Below are positions 55,607 through 62,788 of a stretch of DNA of 64,000 nucleotides, piece after piece. Each line of letters opens with the position of its first letter. The stretch's first letter is position 1. The stretch is from Agathobaculum hominis (lineage in GTDB: Bacteria > Bacillota > Clostridia > Oscillospirales > Butyricicoccaceae), in the NCBI RefSeq assembly GCF_014288055.1, contig NZ_JACOPK010000010.1:1-64000 (forward strand), written 5' to 3'. A program made the translations under genes and the position numbers. The notes beneath the pieces were generated by a model. The model made no database searches. It saw only the letters and a program-made list of their open reading frames with translations, and was not told where the DNA came from.

Positions 55607-57067
55607 TTATTTCATGTAGGCAGTGATGCCGTTCGCGTCCATCCATGCGCGCTTGTGCTGCATCAGCAGATCAAGCACGGGATCGGTGCGCGAAAATCGG
55701 TCGCTGAGGTATTTCTGGAGCTTGAACAGGTCGTCATAGGTGAGGTAGGGGTAGTCTGTGTTTCCGTATTCGCCGTCCTGCGAGACCTGATAATGCAGGT
55801 TGCCGTCCGGAAGGACCCAGTCCTCGCCGGTCTCATCGACCGCGAGCAGCATCCTGTCGGCGAGCGCGGAAAGACTGTCGTCCGCGAGCGCGTCCGAAGC
55901 CCTGTACAGGAACAGGATCTCCGCGAGCTGATGATTGAGGCTCGTGTGCGAGACACTGGACATGCCCTCATGCCAGTAATCCGGGATAAACCAGCCGCCG
56001 AGACCGGTCTCAGAATGATAATTCTCCGCGAAATCCTTGAAAAAGCCGCAGTAGCGGCGGAGCGAATCCCGATAGATATCCGAGGGGAAGCGGTACTCCG
56101 CAAGAAGCAGCAGACCTGCAAATTCCGTGTTGAAGCGCGTATCAAAGAAACCGGCGCCGATGCCGTATTCGCTTTCGAGCCATGTACTGCCCGACAGCGT
56201 CGGCCAGCAGCCGTCATCACTCTGCTCGGAGATCATGGTATCGAGCATGGCGATGCTGAGGTCGCGCGCCGTGCGGGTCGAGCCGGCCTGATAGAGAAAG
56301 CTCCTGATCATATAGGAGGCGGCATTGCGGAAGAAAACGCGGTTTCCGGTCGGGATGTAGGTCTCGGGGGAGGGAGTGTAGTAGCCGTCGAAGCACCAGC
56401 GGCCGTCACCGGCGTTGCGGTAGTTGCTCCAGAGCGCCGGAATGCCGTCGCGCGTCCAGTCGATGCCGCTGCTGTCCGCGACGGTCAGAAAGGTGAAATC
56501 CGCTGTGCTGCTGCCCTTCATGCGCGGCGTGCAGAACGTCAGCCGCCAGCCGTTTTTCGTCTGGTCCGCTTCGATCCAGCCGAGCCAGTTGTCCGCAAGC
56601 TGGCGGGAGCCGTTTTCACGGAACGCCCAGACCTGCGGCGTGTAGCACAGCGCGGAAAAATCGCGGCCGGTGAGGAAAAAGGCGGTGTTGGAATGATATT
56701 TTCCGGTGCGGATGGGTTCGTCGTGCCAGATCTGCCCGTCAAACCACCGCACGGAGAGCGTGTCGTCTGCGATTTCGGTGGACCAGATGGCGCGGGAGCG
56801 CAGGGTACGGTGTGCGGTCTGAAAGCTGCCCATGACGCAGCGGTCCTCGCCTCCGAGCGTCCAGCCGCGCAGCAGAAGGACGCTGCTGCCCTGCGGAAGG
56901 CTGGTCCGGCTGACCTCGACGGTCTCCTCGCCGGCTTCGTATGTATCCGCGACTGTGCCGAACAGTGCGTCAGCCTGTGCGCCGAAGCGCAGCGGCGTGC
57001 GGCAGACGCAGAGTGCGAGAATGACCGGAATCGCAGCAAACAGGCAAATTCGTTGCAGTAATTTCAA
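55607..57067 (-). CDS. secreted/membrane-anchored protein with alpha-helical barrel-like C-half
   Basis: 486-aa protein starting at TTG 57067, which has AAAGGAG about 10 bases upstream. The N-terminus is a signal anchor (KLLQRICLFAAIPVILALCVC). Residues ~40-230 are beta-rich with many Trp and Tyr (LSVRWFDGQIWHDEP). The second half has repeated helices with aromatic/Gly motifs (GGWFIPDYWHEG, TSLNHQLAEILFLYRAS, YLTYDDLFKLQKYLSDR), like an (alpha/alpha) toroid of epimerases or glycosidases. I cannot name a family or substrate. Confidence 0.7.
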   Translation of the reverse strand: MKLLQRICLFAAIPVILALCVCRTPLRFGAQADALFGTVADTYEAGEETVEVSRTSLPQGSSVLLLRGWTLGGEDRCVMGSFQTAHRTLRSRAIWSTEIADDTLSVRWFDGQIWHDEPIRTGKYHSNTAFFLTGRDFSALCYTPQVWAFRENGSRQLADNWLGWIEADQTKNGWRLTFCTPRMKGSSTADFTFLTVADSSGIDWTRDGIPALWSNYRNAGDGRWCFDGYYTPSPETYIPTGNRVFFRNAASYMIRSFLYQAGSTRTARDLSIAMLDTMISEQSDDGCWPTLSGSTWLESEYGIGAGFFDTRFNTEFAGLLLLAEYRFPSDIYRDSLRRYCGFFKDFAENYHSETGLGGWFIPDYWHEGMSSVSHTSLNHQLAEILFLYRASDALADDSLSALADRMLLAVDETGEDWVLPDGNLHYQVSQDGEYGNTDYPYLTYDDLFKLQKYLSDRFSRTDPVLDLLMQHKRAWMDANGITAYMK

Positions 57068-57138
57068 TCCTCTGTTCTCCTTTGGAAAGGTCGAAGCCGC
57101 TTTCGCGAAAAAAGAAAGCGGCGGCATGCTGTGCAATC

Positions 57139-57199
57139 AGTATAGCACAGAACATGGAAAAAGGCAACCATTGACGAACGGCGTGCGGCTTGGTATTAT
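57139..57199. promoter_or_regulatory. overlapping divergent promoters
   Basis: Minus: TTGCCT (57167-57162), 17 bases, TATACT (57144-57139). Plus: TTGACG (57171-57176), 17 bases, TATTAT (57194-57199). The -35 elements are 3 bases apart. Confidence 0.65.
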
Positions 57200-57233
57200 G
57201 AAAACATAACAAACGTAAAAGGGGAGAGCAGAC

Positions 57234-57452
57234 ATGGCACAGATCATTGAATTCGGCGCCGCGCCCGACATCGACGCGATGGACGCCGCCGCGCTCCGGG
57301 ATTATCTCGCGGAGATACGCGAACGCATCGCGCGCCTCGACGAGGACGAGCCGGAGGACATGGCGTCCGAGGCATACGACGAGTGGAGCGAACAGCACGA
57401 AAAGCTCGAGGACATCGCGGACGATATTCTCGACCGCCTTGAGGAGCAATAA
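57234..57452 (+). CDS. small acidic helical protein
   Basis: 72-aa protein, about a third Asp/Glu, with a long amphipathic helix (LRDYLAEIRERIARLDEDEP) and a second helix (YDEWSEQHEKLEDIADDIL). No known family recognised; likely a small coiled-coil or helical hairpin. Good SD (GGGGAGAG) and own promoter and terminator support it being real. Confidence 0.8.
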   Translation: MAQIIEFGAAPDIDAMDAAALRDYLAEIRERIARLDEDEPEDMASEAYDEWSEQHEKLEDIADDILDRLEEQ

Positions 57453-57456
57453 GAGA

Positions 57457-57505
57457 AAAAGCCGGAGAGCAGGGAACAGAATCCCAGACTCTCCGGCTTT
57501 TCTGC
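57457..57505. terminator. bidirectional terminator
   Basis: AAAAAGCCGGAGAG/CTCTCCGGCTTTT stem with inner GGGA/TCCC. Confidence 0.88.
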
Positions 57506-57507
57506 TG

Positions 57508-57693
57508 TCAGTCCGTCCACGAGATCGCCGCGGTGGGGCAGGCGTCGATGGCCTCCTGCACGGCGCTGCGGTTTTCCTCCGCCGTATCGAGCGCATAAGC
57601 CTTGCCGACGTCGTTCAGCTCGAACACGGCAGGCGCAATATTGGTGCACAGGCCGCAGCCGATGCAGGCATCATCGTTTACACAAGCGTTCAC
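57508..57693 (-). CDS. ferredoxin, single 4Fe-4S cluster
   Basis: 61-aa electron carrier. DACIGCGLCTNIAPAVFEL supplies three Cys and IDACPTAAISW the fourth, a one-cluster 4Fe-4S ferredoxin like that of Thermotoga or B. stearothermophilus rather than the 2x4Fe-4S clostridial type. SD AAGGAGG. Single-gene or paired with the membrane protein gene upstream on the same strand. Confidence 0.92.
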   Translation of the reverse strand: MNACVNDDACIGCGLCTNIAPAVFELNDVGKAYALDTAEENRSAVQEAIDACPTAAISWTD

Positions 57694-57741
57694 AGAGATC
57701 CGCCTCCTTTTCGGGAGAAGTATAACCGGAAGGGAGGGGGA

Positions 57742-58105
57742 TTATTCGCGGAAGAAAAATCTGTAAAGTGCAAACAGGAGCAGCAGGTACAGCGCAGCGG
57801 TGCGGAGGGCAAGCAATCGAAGTGTCGGAAAGAGGTCATCACGCCAGTTGACAGCGTGCCGGGCGAAAACCGTTCCATTACCAGTCCGGCGTACCGGAGA
57901 CCGGCATGCTGTCCGGGCGGAGACCGTGTTCAGACAGATAGGTTTCCACATCGTGCGGCGCGTGTATGGTCCAGAGAAATGCGCTGTCCAGGGCAGCGGT
58001 TCTTGCCTTTTGCACGCCGAAATACACGAACGGTGCGAGAAGCAGCGCGAGCGTTACCGCGGCGAGCATAGTCTGCCGCGCGGCTTTGCTGAACCGTTTT
58101 TTCAT
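57742..58105 (-). pseudogene. small membrane protein split by a frameshift, or two overlapping small ORFs
   Basis: From ATG 58105 (SD GGAGGGG) a 75-aa frame encodes a signal anchor (MLAAVTLALLLAPFVYFGV) and ends at a TAA near 57880 after VSGTPDW. In the next frame, without a start codon at the junction, coding-like sequence continues with FPTLRLLALRTAALYLLLLF, a second membrane helix, ending RFFFRE at 57742. One base of shift would fuse them into a ~120-aa two-span protein. An alternative ATG overlapping the TAA opens a third frame that looks noncoding. Confidence 0.45.
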
Positions 58106-58170
58106 ATGATCCCCTCCGTCAGAAGAATTGTCCTATCCTGCTGAAAGTATACCATAAAACGGCGCAGAAA

Positions 58171-59484
58171 TCATCCGAGTTTTCGCGAGCGGGCGGCGGT
58201 TTTCCGGACGGGTGCGGCCGTGCGGCGGTCGAGTACCAGACGGCCCTCCGACCATACCGCGCAGACGTTCGCGGCGGTCATCGTGTACAGCGCGCGCTCG
58301 AGGCGCTCGGACAGGCTGAGCGCCCGCGGCGTTTCCGTAAAATCGCGGTCGTCGACCACAACGGCGTGCAGACGGTCGCCTGCGGCGAAGCCGTTTCCGG
58401 CGCCGAAATAGCGGTGGCCGGATGTCGTGCCGAGGTAGTACGCCTCGGGGACGGTCAGAAAAGCCGGCTTTTCCGGGTCGGTAAAGCGGCGGATCTTGGA
58501 GGCGCGGATGCTCATCGTGACCATCTGACTGCCGGAAAGCGACGAGCCTGCGGCGATGTCCGAGCCGAGCGTGACCCAGAGGCCTTCGTTCAGCATCTGC
58601 CGCACCGGCGCGATGCCGCTGCACAGGTTGATGTTGGAGTCCGGGCAGTGCGCGACGACAACACCGGCCTGACGGATGGCGCTGCGCTCGCGTGCATCCG
58701 AGTGGACGCAGTGCGCCATGATGGTGCGGTCCTTCCACAGACCGAATTTATCGTAGCTCTCCCAGTACTGCGCGCAGTCGGGGTGCAGCTCACGCACCCA
58801 CGCGATCTCATCGAGGTTTTCCGAAAGATGCGACTGCACATACAGACCCTTTTCCGCAGAGATCTTTCCGAGCGCGGCCATCAGCTCATCCGTGCAGGCA
58901 GGGGTGAAGCGCGGTGTCAGGATAGGCTTGATGCGGGTGAAGCGGCTGCATTCTGCGAGCCAGCGCAGCGTTTCGCGGATGGACTCTTCGGTGGTCTCCT
59001 GAAGATTTTCGCCGCCGTTGCGATCCATGTTTACCTTGCCGACAAAGCCGGTCACGCCCGCACGTTCCAGCTCCTCCATCAGCACGAGCGTTGCGTCCGT
59101 ATGCAGGGAGGAGAACATGCACACGCGTGTGGTGCCGTTCGCGATGAGGTCGCGCGCGAGTCTGCGGTAGACGCGGCGCGCGTAGCTGAGGTCAGCGAAT
59201 TTCGCTTCGACCGGGAAGGTGTAGGCTTTCAGCCAGTCGAGCAGCGGCAGATCCATGCCCGTGCCGACGTTCGGGAACTGCGGCGCGTGCAGATGCATAT
59301 CAGCGAATGACTGCATGATGAGCTTTCCGGTGCAGTCGAATACCTCGCCGTCGAAATCCTGCGGCTGCTCGTGCAGCACCTCGCAGATCGTGCCGTCGTC
59401 GTCAAGCAGCAGCGCGCCGTCCGGGATGGTCTCGAGTGCTCCGAGCGCAGGCGCGTGGACGATGTCGCCCTTCAAAAGTTTCAT
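58171..59484 (-). CDS. guaD: guanine deaminase (amidohydrolase)
   Basis: 437-aa metal-dependent deaminase converting guanine to xanthine. The amidohydrolase motifs are FADMHLHAPQFPNVGTGMDLPLLDWL (metal His pair and guanine-deaminase-specific segment), YVQSHLSENLDEIAWV, IMAHCVHSD, VAHCPDSNINL and LGSDIAAGSS (catalytic Asp). The PQFPN and WL segments favour guanine over other substrates. The gene is preceded by a guanine-class riboswitch and consensus promoter. It links purine salvage (punA) with xanthine oxidation (XdhC). SD AAAGGATG. Confidence 0.92.
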   Translation of the reverse strand: MKLLKGDIVHAPALGALETIPDGALLLDDDGTICEVLHEQPQDFDGEVFDCTGKLIMQSFADMHLHAPQFPNVGTGMDLPLLDWLKAYTFPVEAKFADLSYARRVYRRLARDLIANGTTRVCMFSSLHTDATLVLMEELERAGVTGFVGKVNMDRNGGENLQETTEESIRETLRWLAECSRFTRIKPILTPRFTPACTDELMAALGKISAEKGLYVQSHLSENLDEIAWVRELHPDCAQYWESYDKFGLWKDRTIMAHCVHSDARERSAIRQAGVVVAHCPDSNINLCSGIAPVRQMLNEGLWVTLGSDIAAGSSLSGSQMVTMSIRASKIRRFTDPEKPAFLTVPEAYYLGTTSGHRYFGAGNGFAAGDRLHAVVVDDRDFTETPRALSLSERLERALYTMTAANVCAVWSEGRLVLDRRTAAPVRKTAARSRKLG

Positions 59485-59514
59485 ATTTTTTCATCCTTTC
59501 CGTAATCTGAGCAT

Positions 59515-59624
59515 GAAAAAAGTGCCCGACGGATGGAGAATTACCATCAGCGGACACTCATAGTGAGACCTTCCGGCGGTCTCGTAGAAACTCTCGCGCC
59601 ATGACAGCGAGATTATATGAGCTC
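59515..59624 (-). promoter_or_regulatory. purine (guanine-class) riboswitch with terminator
   Basis: Minus-strand P1 CTCATA/TATGAG closes an aptamer (59622-59557) with ATAATC, hairpin P2, the conserved core GAGTTTCTAC, hairpin P3 and CACTATGAG. The specificity base corresponds to C74 (ACTATG), so guanine or hypoxanthine, not adenine. Next to it, AGTGTCCG...CGGGCACT with an inner TGATGG/CCATC arm and T6 forms a terminator that shares its first two bases with P1. Confidence 0.9.
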
Positions 59625-59637
59625 TTTTTCCATAGCT

Positions 59638-59666
59638 ATCATAACAGCCGTCACAGCGTTTGTCAA
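59638..59666 (-). promoter_or_regulatory. promoter of guanine riboswitch/guaD
   Basis: Minus strand TTGACA (59666-59661), 17 bases, TATGAT (59643-59638). Confidence 0.85.
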
Positions 59667-60077
59667 GGGATGCAGGTACGGCAGAAATTAGATGATCTGC
59701 GAAAATAAAACTGAACAGCGCAGAGGCCATATTCGTTACAACACTTGCAGAATGCGCTGATGTCTGCCTGTCAGCTTGTCTCGTCAAAATCTGCCACCAA
59801 CAGATATGTTGTGTTATCCTCATTCAAGCGTTTTGTTTCGCGATTGATGCATATATTAACCAATCATCTCGGGACATATTTGCCGGAACGTCATATTTAC
59901 AAAAATGGCTGAATGATGTAATATATGAACGTGAATAAATGCTAAAAACAGAAATGTTCACGTTCATATTAAACAACTTTAATCATAAACACAGGGGACG
60001 GAGGGTAGAAGCGGAATGGCAGTGATGGTGTCCGGGCATCTATCTGCGAGATTGAATATCAGGGTGTGGAGGTCCGT
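59667..60077. other. intergenic region at the edge of the acquired segment
   Basis: About 400 bases with lower GC than the DNA before it and no convincing gene. It holds a 13-bp perfect inverted repeat (59923-59935 and 59957-59969). In the frame of the small ORF at 60078 a coding-like stretch runs from about 60012, suggesting the 3' end of a lost gene. Confidence 0.5.
59923..59969. repeat. 13-bp inverted repeat, operator-like
   Basis: ATATGAACGTGAA (59923-59935) and TTCACGTTCATAT (59957-59969), 21 bases apart. The arms are exact. Possibly operators of the LacI-type regulator whose remnant lies at 61063. Confidence 0.6.
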
Positions 60078-60176
60078 ATGATGTTGCGTAACCAAGCAGA
60101 TAATGAGATTTGGGAGGTCCGTTACCGGGGAGACGAGAACTATCAGGCGGAGAATGAGGTGACTCTAACTTTATGA
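60078..60176 (+). CDS. 32-residue ORF overlapping the MBL gene
   Basis: ATG 60078 with GGAGG 5 bases upstream encodes MMLRNQADNEIWEVRYRGD and a Glu/Asn-rich end; its stop overlaps the next start (ATGA). The same frame is coding-like for about 22 codons further upstream to a TAG, so this may be the tail of a truncated gene whose product paired with the MBL protein. Confidence 0.4.
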   Translation: MMLRNQADNEIWEVRYRGDENYQAENEVTLTL

Positions 60177-61042
60177 GCGAACTGTACATTTTGAATGTAG
60201 GGCGCGCGGATTGCACGGTATTGCTGCTGGATACTCCTCAGGGACGGCGGACAGTAGTAGTTGACGGCGGTGGAAAATACCATGAGGACCGCAAACCCCT
60301 ATTGGAATTCCTCGTACAGAGGAATATCACCGTTATTGATCTGTTGATCCTGACTCATTTGCATCAGGATCACTTCGGCGGCTTTGTACATCTAGTAGAC
60401 CGTGTGCAGGTGCGGCGGGCGGTGGCACCATGCGGAGACCTGCGATTTGCCAATCGGGTGTATCCGGTGTATGGAGATCGGGAGTTTTACAGGGAATACC
60501 ATGACTTCTTCCGGTATTTAGAGCGCAGTGAAACGGAACTTATCCGTTCTGCAGATTGTGCTGGCAGGACCTTCACCTTCGGTGAGTATGTCTTAGAATG
60601 CCTCTATCCCCTCCGGAACAGCACGCAGCGTTCTGTGGCTTATGCACAGAAATTGTGCGATCCGAACTTGACGGAGGAGGCTATGGCCTGGAATCTGGCG
60701 GCATACAAGCAAACCTGCAATGAGGACAGCAGCATTTGGCTGTTGAGGAAGGGCAGTACCGATTTGGCGCTGTTGTCCGGTGACAGTACAGATGAGGCCA
60801 TGCGAGCGGCTCTGTGTGGACGGCAGGCCCGGCCGCGGCTGCAAAAGCTATCCCATCATGGAATCTGCACTCGATATTTTTCAGAATATGTTCAAAAAAT
60901 TGTCAAACCTGAAATTTTAGTGGTCAGTGTCGACAAAACCCATTATACTGAAGATATGGGGGCACAAATCGACGCCCTGTGCGCCGCAGGCGATTCCCAA
61001 TGCTATTATACCTTTCAGGGAGATGTGAACATTTCCCTGTGA
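60173..61042 (+). CDS. metallo-beta-lactamase-fold hydrolase (ComEC C-domain-like)
   Basis: 289-aa metallohydrolase. LYILNVGRADCTVLLL and VVVDGGG begin the fold, and ILTHLHQDHFGG (His62, His64, Asp66, His67) binds the metals. LALLSGDSTDEAM and LQKLSHHGICTRYF add the later Asp and His. This pattern is that of the soluble MBL domain of ComEC/Rec2-like proteins found alone. No signal peptide. Codon use is less GC-rich than in the core genes, which suggests transfer. Partner genes are missing or degraded, so the role is unknown. Confidence 0.83.
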   Translation: MSELYILNVGRADCTVLLLDTPQGRRTVVVDGGGKYHEDRKPLLEFLVQRNITVIDLLILTHLHQDHFGGFVHLVDRVQVRRAVAPCGDLRFANRVYPVYGDREFYREYHDFFRYLERSETELIRSADCAGRTFTFGEYVLECLYPLRNSTQRSVAYAQKLCDPNLTEEAMAWNLAAYKQTCNEDSSIWLLRKGSTDLALLSGDSTDEAMRAALCGRQARPRLQKLSHHGICTRYFSEYVQKIVKPEILVVSVDKTHYTEDMGAQIDALCAAGDSQCYYTFQGDVNISL

Positions 61043-61062
61043 GACTGCGGAGAGGGAATATT

Positions 61063-61487
61063 ATGAAAGAACTGACCATCAAGGATATTGCCAAAATGGC
61101 GGGAGTATCCCACACCGAGGATGGATATCGTACAGGACTTGCGTATTTCACCCGCTGCATCAAGGAAAAAAGTCAATCGCTACTGGTATTCTGTGCATCA
61201 GCGATCATTTTGCCCTGGGCGTCATGCAGGCGGCGGTGGAGACCGGTGTGGATATCCCTGGCCAGATTTCCCTGATTGGTTTTGATGATGCCTCATTTGC
61301 GTCACTGCCCAAAATCCAGCTGACTACCATTTCCCAGCCCAAGGAGGAGATCTGTGAAGCTGCTGTGCAGACGCTGGAAGAACTGATCGCCGCAGACGGG
61401 CCTGCCCCGATTAGCTGCAAGACCATTGAACCTGTTCTGGTCCGGCGAGATACCTGCGGACCTTCAGGGGGCAGAGCACTCTGGTAA
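61063..61487 (+). pseudogene. LacI-family regulator, internally deleted and frameshifted
   Basis: Starts with an intact first half of a LacI helix-turn-helix (MKELTIKDIAKMAGVS), then jumps to a segment from late in the ligand domain (EDGYRTGLAYF). Around 61195 the frame shifts, after which SDHFALGVMQAAVETGVDIP - ISLIGFDDASFASL - VLVRRDT continues to the normal C-terminus. About 180 residues in the middle are gone. It cannot make a functional repressor. Confidence 0.82.
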
Positions 61488-61955
61488 TCCTAAAATGCGT
61501 GGTTTTATGAAACGGTAGACACTATCATTTGAAATCTGAGCATCGATGTGATTCTGAACTTTGTTGGAGAGGGAGATTGCTTCATCGATGGTACCGTGGG
61601 CTATGCTTTTTACACATCTCTGACTGGCGGCAATCATGTGGGTACCAAAGAGAAATACGCCTCCTACAAGGCCGGGTACACCAAGCAGACTTCGGACATC
61701 CGCGAAAGTGTCCGCGTTCTCAGGGAAAAACTCACGGAGGTGCTGGAAAACCGAAGTGAGCGCAACCGCTGGATTTCGCAGTTTACACAGTTCCTCACGC
61801 TGGAAACCTTAGACCGCAGGGCGCTCATTCACAAGGCGATTTTCGATGCGGACGCGCTGACCACCGAGCTGTCAGAGCTGCTGATCGACCGGGTGCTGGT
61901 GTACTCCGACAAGCGCATTGAGATCGCATACAAAATCCGAGACATTTTCGATTGA
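61488..61955 (+). pseudogene. large serine recombinase, C-terminal remnant
   Basis: The frame 61548-61955 (136 codons) contains KEKYASYKAGYTKQTSDIRE, NRWISQFTQFLTLETLDRRALIH and LIDRVLVYSDKRIEIAYKIRD, typical of the coiled-coil and C-terminal parts of Tn4451/phage-type serine integrases. The catalytic N-terminal resolvase domain and zinc ribbon are absent. The first ~25 codons do not fit the family, so the true break is near 61620. Confidence 0.75.
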
Positions 61956-61977
61956 GGTAGAATGCTATAAAATCGCT

Positions 61978-62160
61978 TTTTACACCAGTGTTTTTGCAGC
62001 TGCGCTTCATTTCACGATAAAGATAGCTTTTCGTGACTGGAAACAACCGGTCATCCAGACCAATGTCATACTGCATCTTCAAATACTCCTGGATTTCGTC
62101 TGCCAGAAAGAGCGGCAGGGTGATAGTGTGATTGAGTGGAAGCTGAACTAGCCGGACACC
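61978..62160 (-). pseudogene. tyrosine recombinase (integrase) fragment
   Basis: On the minus strand, TLPLFLADEIQEYLKMQYDI followed by LFPVTKSYLYREMKRSCKNT and GVK matches the middle of Tn916/ICE-type integrase catalytic domains just before the expected RIHDLRHSH motif. It is cut off at both ends and abuts the serine recombinase remnant in the opposite direction. Confidence 0.75.
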
Positions 62161-62223
62161 TGCGACGATCTGGACAAGGTCACACCGACTATTAAGTGGC
62201 GCAAAAATAAATAAAGACAAGCA

Positions 62224-62270
62224 AAAACCGCCCTGCTGAATTTTGTCGTTCAGCAGGGCGGTTTTACTTG
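62224..62270. terminator. strong symmetric terminator
   Basis: Perfect 17-bp stem AAAACCGCCCTGCTGAA/TTCAGCAGGGCGGTTTT with an 8-base loop. It works on either strand. Confidence 0.9.
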
Positions 62271-62665
62271 TCCTTTGCAATTATTTTCAGCGATACTGTT
62301 CCGACTAACTTAGTATCAAATCAGTATCAGCAGGCAAAGTGACAGGCAAAAAAGCCTGTATTTATGCGGGTTTCGGAGGGTTCCGAAATTATTCCCACTC
62401 GCCCTCTGCAAAAGTATCTTAAACATGTTTGATTTGGTGATTTAGCAGAGGCTATTTACATTACTTGAATTATCGGATGCGTATTGGCTATCCGATTTTT
62501 TGTTGCCATGGTGTTGCCAGCAGTGTAGCTGCTAAACTCTATGCAAGAATCATTATACCATAGCTCATCAAATTTATTACTACGCTAATCTTGAATACTT
62601 TCTACTATCCACTTCAAGTATCTATCGATTGCTTGTTTTGCATAAATCGCTACGAGAGCTCCATC
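62271..62665. other. noncoding junction region with candidate attachment core
   Basis: No gene seen in about 390 bases. TTATTCCCACTC (62389-62400; inverse GAGTGGGAATAA, reading EWE-stop) equals the typical 3' end of guaA, a known insertion site of integrative elements. A short AGGCAAAAAAGCCT hairpin lies nearby (62344-62358). Confidence 0.4.
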
Positions 62666-62707
62666 TGCACGGAGTTTTAGCCCCAGCTTGCCGGAGTTTT
62701 AGCTCCA
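62666..62707 (+). repeat. IS21-type left-end direct repeats
   Basis: GGAGTTTTAGCCCCA (62671-62685) and GGAGTTTTAGCTCCA (62693-62707), 22 bases apart, just upstream of the transposase. IS21-family ends carry such multiple transposase-binding repeats. The exact terminal base is not resolved. Confidence 0.6.
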
Positions 62708-62788
62708 CTCTGCCGCATTAGAGCACCAAAGCCTTTATAATGAATATGCATGGCAACTGCTGTGACATATTTATCTGGAGGTTTTGAA

